Assembly (NCBI RefSeq): GCF_009674485.1
Contig: NZ_WKJJ01000012.1
Coordinates: forward strand, 186,001-250,000
Length of the DNA: 64,000 bases
Source of the DNA: Pseudoduganella rivuli
Lineage (GTDB): Bacteria; Pseudomonadota; Gammaproteobacteria; Burkholderiales; Burkholderiaceae_D
Direction of reading: 5' to 3'
Part shown: piece by piece, positions 8,161-17,732 of the stretch
How positions within the stretch are numbered: position 1 is the stretch's first letter
Layout of the letters: each line of letters begins with the position of its first letter
Translations under genes and position numbers: made by a program
The notes under the pieces: model-generated
Seen by the model: the letters and a program-made list of their open reading frames with translations, nothing else
Databases searched by the model: none
Told to the model about the DNA's origin: nothing

Positions 8161-9579
8161 CTATGCCATCAGCCACGCCGGCGCATCCTGCATCGCCACC
8201 GGCCGCAGGAAACGGTCCATCGCCGCATAGCCCACCGACGTGGCCGCCGGCTGCGTCGACGAGGGCCATGGCCCGCCGTGCACCTGGCTGGCAGCCACCG
8301 CCACGCCGGTCGGCACGCCACTGAACAGCACCCGCCCCGCAATCTGCTGCGCCGCGCGCACGATCGCCTGCGCATCGGAAGATGCCTGCTGCGCGCCCCA
8401 CACGGTCACCGTCAGGCTGCCGCCCACGGCACGCAGCACCGCCACCACGTCGTCCGCCGACGCCACCCGCACCAGCACGCAGGCCGGCCCGAACACTTCT
8501 TCCTGCAGCGCGTGCTGCGCGATGAAGTTGGCCGCCGTGGTGCGCGCCACCAGCGGCTGCGGCGGGGCCGACTCGCCGCCCGCGTCGGCGCCGGCCAGCA
8601 CGGTTTCCACGCCCGGCGTTCCCACCACACGCGCCACGCCCGCGTCGAAATTACGCTTCATGCCCGCCGTCAGCATCGGATGCATGGCCTTGCCCTTCAG
8701 GGCGTCGCGCAGCGCCGTTTCAAAGGCATCCGCGTCGGCGTCGTCGAACAGCACGATCACGCCGGGGCTGGTGCACGCCTGGCCGCTGGAAAACGCCATC
8801 GAATCGGCCAGCGCGGTCGCCTTATCCGTAGCCTGCCCCGCCAGCGCCGCCGGCAACATCACCACGGGATTGATCGAACCCAGCTCGCCATAGAATGGAA
8901 TCGGACGGGGACGCGCGTTCGCCAGCTGCCACAGCGCGTGGCCACCCTTGTACGAACCCGTGAAGGCGACAGCGGCGATCTCCGGATGCTGCACCAGCGC
9001 CACGCCGACGTCGATGCCCGCCCCTTCCACCATGCCGATCAGTCCCGCCGGCAAATCCTGCCGCGCCAATACCGCCTGCGCCAGTTCATGCACGGCGCGC
9101 GACAAGGCCGGGTGGCCCGGATGGGCTTTCACCACCACCGGGCAGCCGGCCGCCAGCGCCGACGCGGTATCGCCGCCCAGCACGGAAAACGCAAACGGGA
9201 AATTACTGGCCGAGAACATCGCGACGGGGCCCAGCGGCACCTGCACGCGCGCCAGGTGCGGACGGCCCTGCGGCGGCGCGCCGGCCACCGCAGCATCTTC
9301 CGTCACGGCATACGGACGCCCCGCCACCACCTGGTCGGCAAAGCCGTGCAACTGGAAAATCGTGCGGTCCAGTTCCCCGTTCAGGCGGGGCAGCGGCAGC
9401 GAGGTTTCTTCATTGGCAATGCGAACCAGCGTTTCGCGCTGCGCGTGCAAGGCCTCCGCCAGGCCGCGCAACAGCGCGGCGCGGCGTTCGGCGCCCGACT
9501 GGGCCCAGTCGCCTGCGGTTCGGGAAGCGGCGGTAACGGCCCCATTGATTTGGGCCGGCGTGGATTCGTGGATGGTCAC
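8161..9579 (-). CDS. 2-oxoglutarate semialdehyde (2,5-dioxovalerate) dehydrogenase
   Basis: 472 residues, aldehyde dehydrogenase superfamily. It oxidises 2,5-dioxopentanoate to 2-oxoglutarate, the last step of non-phosphorylating pentose and hexarate/hexuronate breakdown. The F-S-A-S-N-F-P-F-A-F-S-V-L-G-G-D-T-A-S-A-L-A-A-G-C-P segment is characteristic of this subfamily. The catalytic Cys lies in S-S-G-Q-A-C-T-S-P-G and the general-base Glu in F-Y-G-E-L-G-S-I-N-P. AGGAG precedes the start. It is transcribed away from a LysR gene and close to a large TonB receptor, which suggests a sugar-acid utilisation locus, although the upstream dehydratase and dehydrogenase genes are not in the window. 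Confidence 0.85.
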   Translation of the reverse strand: MTIHESTPAQINGAVTAASRTAGDWAQSGAERRAALLRGLAEALHAQRETLVRIANEETSLPLPRLNGELDRTIFQLHGFADQVVAGRPYAVTEDAAVAGAPPQGRPHLARVQVPLGPVAMFSASNFPFAFSVLGGDTASALAAGCPVVVKAHPGHPALSRAVHELAQAVLARQDLPAGLIGMVEGAGIDVGVALVQHPEIAAVAFTGSYKGGHALWQLANARPRPIPFYGELGSINPVVMLPAALAGQATDKATALADSMAFSSGQACTSPGVIVLFDDADADAFETALRDALKGKAMHPMLTAGMKRNFDAGVARVVGTPGVETVLAGADAGGESAPPQPLVARTTAANFIAQHALQEEVFGPACVLVRVASADDVVAVLRAVGGSLTVTVWGAQQASSDAQAIVRAAQQIAGRVLFSGVPTGVAVAASQVHGGPWPSSTQPAATSVGYAAMDRFLRPVAMQDAPAWLMA

Positions 9580-9606
9580 AAGGTCTCCTGAGGTGAATGA
9601 CTATGC

Positions 9607-10608
9607 ATGAATGGTAGCCAGCGCGTACCATTACCGGAATCGAAAACATTTCATCACCCTATAACCGTGTCCGATCCCGCCCCGCATTCCGCCCCTCATT
9701 ACGTGCCCCGCTCCGCCCTGTCGTCGCTGCGGATCAAGCAATTCATGCTGCTGCTCGCGCTGGGCAACCATGGGTCACTGCGCAAGGCAGCCGATGAACT
9801 GGCTGTCAGCCAGCCGGCCGCCAGCAAATCGCTGCTGGAAGTGGAAAGCGCGCTGGGCACGCAACTGTTCGAACGCACGCACAGCGGCCTGACACCCACC
9901 GCCGCGGGACGTTGCGCCATCAACCATGCGCAAAGCATCATCGGTTCCGTGCGGCGCATGAAGTACGAACTCGATGCGATCGAACACCAGCGCCAGGAAA
10001 TCCTGCGCATTGGCCTGATCATGGGCGCGGTCACGGGCGCATTTTGCGGCGTGGTGAGCCGCGCCTGCGCGGACCGCGAAAACCTGCTGGTCGAAGCGCA
10101 GGAAGGGACGTCGGCGGAATTGATGCTGAAGCTGCAGTCGGGCGAACTGGACCTGGTGTTTGCCCGCTCCGGCCTGGCCATCGGCCAGCCGGAGCTGGAA
10201 GTGCGCGAACTGGCGACGGAGCCGATCTGCATCGCGGCCGGCGCGCAGCACCCGCTCGACACGGGAAGGCTATACACGTGCGCCGACCTGGCCGGCTACC
10301 CGTGGATCAGCTACGAACCCAAGGCCCCGCTGGCCGCGCTGCTGTCGGACTGGTTCGATGACAGCGGCTGCGCGCAACCCGTCATCAAATTGCGCACCAC
10401 GTCCGCACTGGTGACGGTGGCCACGCTGTGCAACACGGATTGCCTGGCCATGCTGCCCAGTTCCGTGTTCAAGCACGTGGTGGCCGACGACCGCATCAAG
10501 AAAATCCACACGACGTCCACCTTGTCGCTGGGCGATTACAGCGCCTACTGGCACCGGCATTCGCTGCGCCTGGCGACCATCCGCAACGTGCTCCAATCAA
10601 CTGTGTGA
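9607..10608 (+). CDS. LysR-family transcriptional regulator
   Basis: Up to 333 residues. The winged HTH spans roughly residues 40-100 (G-S-L-R-K-A-A-D-E-L-A-V-S-Q-P-A-A-S-K-S-L) with an effector domain behind it. The start is uncertain: the ATG at 9607 has a GAGGTG site 11 bases upstream but leaves only 27 bp to the divergent dehydrogenase gene, and GTG codons at 9667 and 9703 would give a more usual N-terminus. Divergent placement suggests that it regulates the semialdehyde dehydrogenase and possibly the downstream TonB receptor in response to a sugar acid or intermediate. Confidence 0.85.
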   Translation: MNGSQRVPLPESKTFHHPITVSDPAPHSAPHYVPRSALSSLRIKQFMLLLALGNHGSLRKAADELAVSQPAASKSLLEVESALGTQLFERTHSGLTPTAAGRCAINHAQSIIGSVRRMKYELDAIEHQRQEILRIGLIMGAVTGAFCGVVSRACADRENLLVEAQEGTSAELMLKLQSGELDLVFARSGLAIGQPELEVRELATEPICIAAGAQHPLDTGRLYTCADLAGYPWISYEPKAPLAALLSDWFDDSGCAQPVIKLRTTSALVTVATLCNTDCLAMLPSSVFKHVVADDRIKKIHTTSTLSLGDYSAYWHRHSLRLATIRNVLQSTV

Positions 10609-10628
10609 GCAAATCCGCCAATAATTTT

Positions 10629-10675
10629 GTGTAAAACATACACTCGAATCATCGTCCTGATTGTTTGACATCAGG
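10629..10675. promoter_or_regulatory. Two inverted repeats and a -35-like TTGACA upstream of the TonB receptor
   Basis: GTGTA-AAACA-TACAC (10629-10643) is a 5-5-5 inverted repeat of operator size. CCTGAT (10656-10661) and ATCAGG (10670-10675) flank an 8-bp centre, and TTGACA (10665-10670) overlaps this second repeat. No convincing -10 box at 17 bp was seen. These are candidate sites for the adjacent LysR or another sugar regulator. Confidence 0.35.
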
Positions 10676-10806
10676 GCAACACAGCCGTCAACCAACTTCA
10701 TACACTGTCCCCCGAAACCGCACACCGTCAATCACACCGGACCTGCCCTGGCAGAGCCCGCAGGGTGCGCTTTTGCCCATAAAAACCGCAACAAGGGAGA
10801 CAGACC

Positions 10807-13800
10807 GTGAATGGAGTGAACAAGGACCGGATGCAGGACAGAATGCGCTTGCGTCCGCTCACCTATGCCGTATCGATGGCGCTGGCGTCGCTGATGGCCG
10901 CCAATGCCGCCATGGCACAATCCACGCAAACCGCACAGGACAAGGCCGACATCAAATCCGACACCAAAGTCATGGTGGTCGGCACCCGCGCGTCGCAGCA
11001 ATCGGCCAACGAGCGCAAGAAAAACGCCGCAACGGCAATGGATTCCATTGTCGCGGAAGACGTGGGAGCGCTACCGGACCGCAACGTGGGTGAAGCCATT
11101 TCACGCCTGTCCGGCATTGCGCTGGAACGGGGCGACTTCGGCGAAGGCGTCAACGTGGCGGTGCGCGGCAACTCGGCCGACCTGACCCGCGTGGAACTCG
11201 ATGGCCAGGGCTTGCAGGCCGGCGGCGGCACCGACCTGAATGGCGGCGGCAGCGGCCGCGGCGTGGAATTGCGCGAACTGTCGGCCGACTTGATCAAGAG
11301 CGTCGACGTGGTGAAGGGCTCCACCGCCGACATGACCGAAGGGTCGCTGGGCGGCGGCATCATCATCAAGACCCGCACCGGCCTGGATTTCAAGAAGCCG
11401 TTTTACTCGATCCGCGTGGCCGCGTCGCAAGGTTCGCTGAACAAGGAATGGTCGCCAGACACCAACGTCATCCTCGCCAACAAATTCCTCGACAACCGCC
11501 TTGGCGTGCTGCTGAACGTGTCGACGTCGCAGATGCATAACGAAGGCCATTCGTCGCAGGTGGCCACGTCGGGCACGCAAGGCTATGCGCGTGCACTGGA
11601 CTTCGACAATTCGCCCAATAAAACCTTTGCCTTCAATCCCTCCACGGTGTCCACCACCGACCAGACGGCCACCACGCCGCTGCTGTCGACACCGTTGCTG
11701 GCGGGCGGCTTCTTCAACGCCGCCACGCCGCTGGAACTGATCACGAAGTCCGCCGCCGCGCAAACCAAGGCGGATTGCTATGCGATGTTCCCCAACCTGA
11801 CCACGCAACAGCAAAATGCCATTACGGCCGGCAACACGCGCAACGGCGCCATCAACCAGCGCGGCAACGAGTTGATGACGTGTTTGAACCAGTGGAACGA
11901 TTACACGCCGTCGCTGGTCCGCTACCTGATGAAGAAGCAGATCGACAAGCGCCGTTCCGGCGACTTGCGCCTGGACTTCAAGGTCAACAACGAATTCACG
12001 ATCTACGCGAAAGGCAGCATCCAGCGCCGCCGCGTCGACGACAACCAGCTGACCTATGGACTGGGCGGCTTGAGCGTCAATACCAATACCAACAGCCCGA
12101 CCTATTCCGGCATCACGTTCACGGATAACGCGGCCGGCGTGCGCTCCGCCGTGCCGGGTTCCGGCTATTACCTGTACGACTTCCCCAGCTTCCGCACCAA
12201 TGCCTTCCCGGCCATGGGTTCGGTGGCCAACGTGAACCCCGCTTCCGTGGTGGTGGACGCCAACCACCACGTGACCAAGTTCACCATCAGCGACGGCAGC
12301 GCCGGCGTCGACCAGATCCACAACATCATTGAAACCAGCAGCCGCTACCTGCAAACGGGCGGCACTTATAAAGACGGCCCGCTGCTGGTGGAATACTTTG
12401 TCGGCGACGCGAAGTCCGATTTCACGCGCGGCGACAAGCGCACCAGCTGGAGCTACAACTACGGCCCGGCCACGTTGCAGGTCTTGCCGAACGGCTTGTG
12501 GTCGTACAGTTTCCCGAACGGCAGCACGTTCGACCAGGCCAATGCCGCCAACTATGCGATTGCCCGCCCGGCCGCCGCCGCCACCACGGCGGTGCCGGCA
12601 TCGGCCACGGTGCCGGTCGCCATTCCCGCCTACACCATCAACCAGCAACCGCTGCTGACGCAGGCGCCGCAATTGTCGTACACGCCGCGTGCCGCGGAAA
12701 CCAAGGAGCGCACGGCCAAGCTGGACGTCGCGTATGCGCTGTCGGATCAGATCCCGTTCCTGTCACGCCTGAAGGCCGGCTTCAACTTGCGCGACACGTC
12801 CGGCAACAGCTGGAGCCCGAACGGCGGCTACACCGTGCAGGCGCCGGTCGGCACCTTTGGCCAGGCCGGCTATATCCCCGGCATCTACGTGCCGCAATCG
12901 ATCGTGCGCAGCTCGTTCATCGGTTGTACCGATACGCCAGGTTCGCTGGGCGCTGGCGGTTCGCCGTGCAAGTACGGCTATAACCCCAGCACCAACCCCA
13001 GCACCGCGCTGTCCGGCCAGGTGGTCATGACGCCGGCCCAGCTTCAGGACATCATTGCGCAATCGATGACACAGCCGACCGCGCAATTCTTTGCCGGCGC
13101 CAAGGACCGTCCCGCAGGCCTGATCAATGGCTGGACCCAGATCGACGTTGAAAAGGTGTTCCAGCTGGCGGGCATCCCGAACGTGAACATGGACTGCCTC
13201 AAGGAATGCACCGGCAGCGATGGCAAGAAGTATGCGCAGCCGGTGGGTACCTTCAGCGAGCGGGTGCGTTCCGGCTACCTGATGACGGATTACTCGATCG
13301 ACCACCTGCCGTTCACGGACCGCGCCTTGCCGTTCGGCTGGGAGATCGACGGCAACTTCGGCTACCGCGTGGTCAACACCAAGGTGCAGGGCACCGGCAT
13401 CATGAGTTTCACGTCGATCCAGAAGACGGCCGCGTACAACCCGAGCAATCCGAATGCGGCGGGCGGCACCGTCACCAACACGCTGTCGACGCCGACCGTG
13501 CTGTCGGCCAGCACCACGGATTACCTGCCAGCCTTCAATGCCGCCGTGTGGACCGTCCCGGACCAGCTGGTGTGGCGCTACAACCGCGCCAAGACCGTGG
13601 CCCGTCCGCCGGTTTCGTCGCTGCTGCCGGCCGGCACCTGCACCTATGACGAGCGCAAGGTGGGCGCCATCGACAGCAACGGCAACGAACCGGATCAAAC
13701 CTGTTCCGGCACCGTGGGCAACCCGGCGCTGCGTCCGCAAACCAACTGGAACCAGAACTTCAGCGTCGAGTGGTACCCGAACCGCGACACCATGTTCTCG

Positions 13801-14529
13801 CTGGCGTCATTCAACCAGCGCGGTCTGATCGGCCCGGCCATCGTGCAGGGCAAGAGCAACGTGAAGGTGTTTTCCGGTTCGCAACTGATGGACCCGCAGA
13901 CCGGCGTGGCGCTGGGCGACGTGGACTTCAACTTCAACACGTGGGAAAACGGCGTCGCCACCACCCGCAAGGGCATCGAATTCGGTTCCAAGACCGCGTT
14001 CACGTTCCTGCCGTGGGCCCTGCGCTATACGGGCTTCGACGCGAACTACACCAAGCTGCGTTCGGCCACGTCGGCAGTCAATGTGGTGGACCTGATCACC
14101 GGTACGCCGCTGCCGCCTGCGCGTGAATCGAAGTATTCGTACAACCTGGCGCTGTGGTATGACGATGGCGCGCTGTCGGCCCGCGTGGCGGTGCAGGCTG
14201 TGGCGTCGTACTTTACGTGTATCGCGGCGTGCAATGCCAACTCGGTCAACAACTACCCAAGTTCGCCTGGCGTTACCCGCATCACGGTCACGCCATACAA
14301 CCCGGGTTCGCCCAACTTCCGTGACGGCACGCGCTACATCGACGCCAAGATCGCTTACCGCTTCAAGAACGGCATCGAAATCTTCGCGGAAGGCCGCAAC
14401 CTGGGCCGCGCCACGACGTCGAACAGCCAGGGTCCGTTCTCGCCATTCTCGGACGGCACGCCGAACCTGCTGGACTACGCGTACGCGGGCCGGCGCATCA
14501 TGATCGGCATGAACATCCGCAGCCTGTAA
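10807..14529 (+). CDS. Large TonB-dependent receptor, carbohydrate type
   Basis: 1240 residues from a GTG start with AAGGGAG seven bases upstream. A signal peptide (to about A-M-A-Q, residue 37) precedes a plug domain: V-M-V-V-G-T-R-A-S (TonB-box-like region), D-S-I-V-A-E-D-V-G-A-L-P-D-R-N-V-G-E-A, then R-G-N and the E-G-S-L-G-G-G-I-I-I-K-T end of the plug. The rest is a very long 22-strand-type barrel rich in Asn, Thr and Tyr, ending in M-I-G-M-N-I-R-S-L. The family resembles the oligosaccharide TonB receptors of Caulobacter and Xanthomonas, which are often over 900 residues. It imports an unknown substrate across the outer membrane; the neighbouring semialdehyde dehydrogenase suggests plant-derived sugars or sugar acids. 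Confidence 0.9.
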   Translation: MNGVNKDRMQDRMRLRPLTYAVSMALASLMAANAAMAQSTQTAQDKADIKSDTKVMVVGTRASQQSANERKKNAATAMDSIVAEDVGALPDRNVGEAISRLSGIALERGDFGEGVNVAVRGNSADLTRVELDGQGLQAGGGTDLNGGGSGRGVELRELSADLIKSVDVVKGSTADMTEGSLGGGIIIKTRTGLDFKKPFYSIRVAASQGSLNKEWSPDTNVILANKFLDNRLGVLLNVSTSQMHNEGHSSQVATSGTQGYARALDFDNSPNKTFAFNPSTVSTTDQTATTPLLSTPLLAGGFFNAATPLELITKSAAAQTKADCYAMFPNLTTQQQNAITAGNTRNGAINQRGNELMTCLNQWNDYTPSLVRYLMKKQIDKRRSGDLRLDFKVNNEFTIYAKGSIQRRRVDDNQLTYGLGGLSVNTNTNSPTYSGITFTDNAAGVRSAVPGSGYYLYDFPSFRTNAFPAMGSVANVNPASVVVDANHHVTKFTISDGSAGVDQIHNIIETSSRYLQTGGTYKDGPLLVEYFVGDAKSDFTRGDKRTSWSYNYGPATLQVLPNGLWSYSFPNGSTFDQANAANYAIARPAAAATTAVPASATVPVAIPAYTINQQPLLTQAPQLSYTPRAAETKERTAKLDVAYALSDQIPFLSRLKAGFNLRDTSGNSWSPNGGYTVQAPVGTFGQAGYIPGIYVPQSIVRSSFIGCTDTPGSLGAGGSPCKYGYNPSTNPSTALSGQVVMTPAQLQDIIAQSMTQPTAQFFAGAKDRPAGLINGWTQIDVEKVFQLAGIPNVNMDCLKECTGSDGKKYAQPVGTFSERVRSGYLMTDYSIDHLPFTDRALPFGWEIDGNFGYRVVNTKVQGTGIMSFTSIQKTAAYNPSNPNAAGGTVTNTLSTPTVLSASTTDYLPAFNAAVWTVPDQLVWRYNRAKTVARPPVSSLLPAGTCTYDERKVGAIDSNGNEPDQTCSGTVGNPALRPQTNWNQNFSVEWYPNRDTMFSLASFNQRGLIGPAIVQGKSNVKVFSGSQLMDPQTGVALGDVDFNFNTWENGVATTRKGIEFGSKTAFTFLPWALRYTGFDANYTKLRSATSAVNVVDLITGTPLPPARESKYSYNLALWYDDGALSARVAVQAVASYFTCIAACNANSVNNYPSSPGVTRITVTPYNPGSPNFRDGTRYIDAKIAYRFKNGIEIFAEGRNLGRATTSNSQGPFSPFSDGTPNLLDYAYAGRRIMIGMNIRSL

Positions 14530-14549
14530 CGCGCGCTGTTCCCGCTCCA

Positions 14550-14575
14550 GGGCCCGGCACTGCCGGGCCTTTTTC
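14550..14575 (+). terminator. Intrinsic terminator after the TonB receptor
   Basis: AGGCCCGGC (14550-14558) and GCCGGGCCT (14562-14570) form a perfect 9-bp stem with a 3-nt loop, followed by TTTTTC. It lies 20 bp after the receptor stop and just before the end of the converging DUF885 gene. Confidence 0.9.
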
Positions 14576-14586
14576 TTGTCGCGGCT

Positions 14587-16413
14587 TTAAGCATCCCCGC
14601 GCTTTTTCTGCGCGATCCACTCGTTGATCAACCGCTCCAGCACCGTCAGCGGCAACGCGCCGTGCGACAGCACTTCGTTGTGGAACTGCTTCAGGTCGAA
14701 CTTGACGCCCAGCTCTTCGCGCGCCTGCTCGCGCAGCGCGAGGATTTTCAGCATGCCGACCTTGTACGCCAGCGCCTGGCCCGGGTCGACGAAGTAGCGC
14801 TCGACTTCCGCGATCACGTCCCCTTCCGCCATGCCCGTGTTGTCCATCATGTAGGTGATGGCCTGCTCGCGCGTCCAGTGCTTGTAATGGATACCCGAAT
14901 CCACCACCAGCCGCGTGGCGCGCAGCATTTCGTCGCGCAGGCGGCCCAGGTTGTCCATCGGGGTTTTCTGGAACCCCAGCTCGCTGGCCAGCCGCTCGGC
15001 ATACAGCGCCCAGCCTTCCTGGTACGCCGTGAAGGGAATCACCTTGCGGAAAAACGGCACGCCCTGCAATTCCTGCGCGATCTGGATCTGGAAATGGTGG
15101 CCGGGAATCCCCTCGTGGTACGCCAGGGTGCGCATGGCGAACTTCGGCGTCTCGCCCGGTGTGCGCATGTTTGCGTAAAAGATGCCGGGGCGGGAACCGT
15201 CGAACGCACCCGGCATGTAATACGCGCCCGGCGCCGCATCCTGCGATTCCGGCGGCACCTGCCGCACTTCCACGCCCAGTTTCGGACGGATTTCAAACGC
15301 CGAATCCACGCCCTGGTTGATTTCGTCGAGGATGGCCTGGTATTGCGTCAGCATGGCTTTCTTTCCCTCTTCCGTGCCGGGGTATTTCTGTTCCGGATTC
15401 GACGCCAGTTGCTGCACACGCGCGCCGATGCTGCCTTCCGTCAGGCCCTGCTGCTTCAGGATTTCATCCATTTCCGCGCCCACGCGGGCCACTTCCGACA
15501 AGCCCAGCGCATGCACCTGCTGCGGCGTCAGGCGCGTGGTCGTGTGCAGGCGCACGGCCCACGCATAATAGGCGTCGCCATCCGGCAAACTCCATGCGCC
15601 ATGGTTGTCCTTGACCTTGCCCTGCAATTGCTTGAAGTGGGTGATCAAGGTGCCGTACGCCGGATAGACGCGGTTGGCCAGCGCATCGGCCGTGCGCGAC
15701 AGCAGCCGCTGGCGGCTGGCGTCGTCCATCGAGCCGGCCGGGATCTTCGCCAGCTTTTCCCGCATGTTGACGTACAAGGTATTTTGCTGCGGCGGCACCG
15801 CCACGAAGTCGCTCATTTGCTTGAGCACCTTGTCGACCATGAAGCGCGGCGGAAAAATGCCCTTGGCCTCGCTGTATTTCGCCTTGTCCAGCAATTGCGC
15901 GAACTTGCGGGGGAACGCCTCCAGGCGCGCGACATAATCTTCCGCCTCCCCGCGCGTGCCGATCTGGTGCACCTGCACCATAAATTCCGGCAGGGTCACC
16001 TGCACGCCCGCCATCTGGTTCAGCGGGAACGCATGGTACAGGTAGGGCTCGCCCTCGGCCTGAATGCGCATGTAGTAATGCAGCGTGTCGTACGACAGCT
16101 TGCCGTCGCGGTCCAGGCCGGAACGGTCGTAACTGTCCAGCGTCACCAGGTCTTCCTTCAGGCGCCGCATCGCCTTGGCGTCCTGCGCCACCGACACGTC
16201 ATCGAGCCGGCCACCATAAAAGTCCGCCCACGATGGCAGCACCCGCATCGACGACAGCATTTCCGGGCTGTCCAGCGCGAACTGCGCAAAGGTGCGCATG
16301 TAAAACCAGTCCAGCCGCAGCGGTTTGAAATGCGAGGTGTGGGTGATCAGCAGCACGGCCAGCAGCAACAGGCCCATCGCCACCGTCAACAGCCATTTCA
16401 ACGCATTTTTCAT
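14587..16413 (-). CDS. DUF885 family putative zinc-dependent peptidase/hydrolase
   Basis: 608 residues from the ATG at 16413; a longer frame to 16722 runs into the neighbouring gene. One N-terminal membrane anchor or uncleaved signal (residues about 5-25, L-L-T-V-A-M-G-L-L-L-L-A-V-L-L) is followed by a large soluble domain, probably periplasmic. The signature Y-H-E-G-I-P-G-H-H-F-Q and the downstream Y-Q-E-G-W-A-L-Y-A-E are the conserved DUF885 motifs, thought to form an HExxH-like metal site with a distal Glu. Length fits the family (about 550-620). Substrate unknown; peptidase activity is a family-based guess. It is in tandem with the SenA-like gene (56 bp gap). Confidence 0.85.
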   Translation of the reverse strand: MKNALKWLLTVAMGLLLLAVLLITHTSHFKPLRLDWFYMRTFAQFALDSPEMLSSMRVLPSWADFYGGRLDDVSVAQDAKAMRRLKEDLVTLDSYDRSGLDRDGKLSYDTLHYYMRIQAEGEPYLYHAFPLNQMAGVQVTLPEFMVQVHQIGTRGEAEDYVARLEAFPRKFAQLLDKAKYSEAKGIFPPRFMVDKVLKQMSDFVAVPPQQNTLYVNMREKLAKIPAGSMDDASRQRLLSRTADALANRVYPAYGTLITHFKQLQGKVKDNHGAWSLPDGDAYYAWAVRLHTTTRLTPQQVHALGLSEVARVGAEMDEILKQQGLTEGSIGARVQQLASNPEQKYPGTEEGKKAMLTQYQAILDEINQGVDSAFEIRPKLGVEVRQVPPESQDAAPGAYYMPGAFDGSRPGIFYANMRTPGETPKFAMRTLAYHEGIPGHHFQIQIAQELQGVPFFRKVIPFTAYQEGWALYAERLASELGFQKTPMDNLGRLRDEMLRATRLVVDSGIHYKHWTREQAITYMMDNTGMAEGDVIAEVERYFVDPGQALAYKVGMLKILALREQAREELGVKFDLKQFHNEVLSHGALPLTVLERLINEWIAQKKRGDA

Positions 16414-16468
16414 CGGCTTACCCACGGGCAGTGAGCCGGCAATCGTATTTTCATATGTATTGGCAGGG

Positions 16469-17692
16469 TTAATAAGCGCAGGTACGCAAGCCGACAAAAA
16501 TATCATCCCGCGCGGGCAACTGGAAGTGGCGGAATTTCGCGGAAACCAGCCGCGCCGGCGTGGCGAACGATGCGCCGCGCAACACCTGGTCGGTGGCGAA
16601 GTGCGGCGCCGAGTATTCGCGGTACGGGCCGGCCGCAAAGCCCGGATAGGGCTCGAACGGCGTCGCCGTCCATTCCCACAGGCGCCCCCAGCGGAAACCC
16701 GGGTGGCCGGACAGCGCCGCATATTCCCACTCCGCTTCCGTCGGCAGGCGCCGCTCCGCCCACATGCAATACGCCTGCGCCTCGAACAGCGTCACGTGCC
16801 GCACGGGTTCCGCGCCATTCAGTGTGCACAGGCGGCCGAAACGCAACGTGCGCCAGTAGCCGCCGTCGCGCTGCCAGTAGCGGGGCGCGGCGCGCTCCTG
16901 CCGCAGCAGCCAGTCGCGGCCTGCCGGACTCCAGTAGCGGTTGTTGTCATAACCGCCATCGGCCACGAAGTCGCCGAATTGCGCATTGGTGACGAGCGCC
17001 GCGTCCATGGAAAAACCGGGTACGTAGCACTGGTAGGCGTGCAATTCATTGTCAAAGACAAAACTGCCGTCGTGGTGGCTGCCCAGCTGCACGGTGCCGC
17101 CGGGGAAACGGATTTCCGACGGCTGTATCCAGGCCGATTCATCCTGCGCCAGCCCGGGTGGCGCGGGCAGGCCCAAGGTTTGCAGCGCCGCCAGCATCGC
17201 CTCCCCGCGCAAGTCTTCATAGGCCAGCGCCAGCCGGTACGGGTACAGCGCGCCGTCATGCGCCATACCGTCCGCCGCCGCGTTCAACAACTGGTCCAGC
17301 ACGCGGTCCAGCACTTCGTGGCAATACATCTTCATGGCGCCCGTGCTGGGCAATTCCAGGTTCCAGCGCATCGCATGGGGCACCGTGTTGGCGTCGAACC
17401 AGTCGTCGCCTTTTCTCAGCAGGGGGCCCTTGCGGGCATCCACCGGGTGGCTCGATGCCGCGTGGCGCAACACGAACCATTCGGCAAACCACGCAATATG
17501 GCCCAGTTCCCACAGCGGTGGATTCAAACAGTGCAGTTGCGGCACGCGCGCCGGGGCGTCGTAGCCCGCCTGCGCGAAACAGTCGAACAGCGCCAGCGTA
17601 TAATCGCGCGCATGCTGCAGGGCGTCGGCCAGTTGCCCGGCATTGGCGGTGCGGAATGACACGAATGATGGAATCTGCATAGCCCCCCGCAT
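16469..17692 (-). CDS. EgtB-related protein, selenoneine synthase (SenA)-like
   Basis: 407 residues from the ATG at 17692 (GGAG seven bases upstream); longer frames overlap selD. DinB-like N-terminal domain followed by a C-terminal formylglycine-generating-enzyme-like domain (L-P-T-E-A-E-W-E-Y-A, L-W-E-W-T, V-L-R-G-A-S-F-A-T), the layout of EgtB and SenA, which join a thiol or selenosugar to hercynine. Divergence from selD, with only 40 bp between starts, points to selenium rather than sulfur chemistry. Oddity: of the three iron-ligand His of EgtB, only the first is clear (G-H-I-A-W-F, His65). The H-x3-H-x-E motif is Y-E-D-L-R-G-E (Tyr158, Arg162), whereas the EgtB at 24168 has intact H-E-Q-Q-H-Q-E. 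It is therefore either a diverged SenA or a relative with another role. Confidence 0.7.
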   Translation of the reverse strand: MRGAMQIPSFVSFRTANAGQLADALQHARDYTLALFDCFAQAGYDAPARVPQLHCLNPPLWELGHIAWFAEWFVLRHAASSHPVDARKGPLLRKGDDWFDANTVPHAMRWNLELPSTGAMKMYCHEVLDRVLDQLLNAAADGMAHDGALYPYRLALAYEDLRGEAMLAALQTLGLPAPPGLAQDESAWIQPSEIRFPGGTVQLGSHHDGSFVFDNELHAYQCYVPGFSMDAALVTNAQFGDFVADGGYDNNRYWSPAGRDWLLRQERAAPRYWQRDGGYWRTLRFGRLCTLNGAEPVRHVTLFEAQAYCMWAERRLPTEAEWEYAALSGHPGFRWGRLWEWTATPFEPYPGFAAGPYREYSAPHFATDQVLRGASFATPARLVSAKFRHFQLPARDDIFVGLRTCAY

Positions 17693-17732
17693 GAACATAC
17701 TCCAACCGATTTTAACCGGAACTTTTGCAACC

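Noticed and set aside
11101..12672. Long minus-strand open frame of 523 codons inside the TonB receptor
   Set aside because: It lies wholly antisense to a well-supported receptor; the His/Arg/Gly-rich product has no fold-like pattern, as expected from GC-rich antisense frames.
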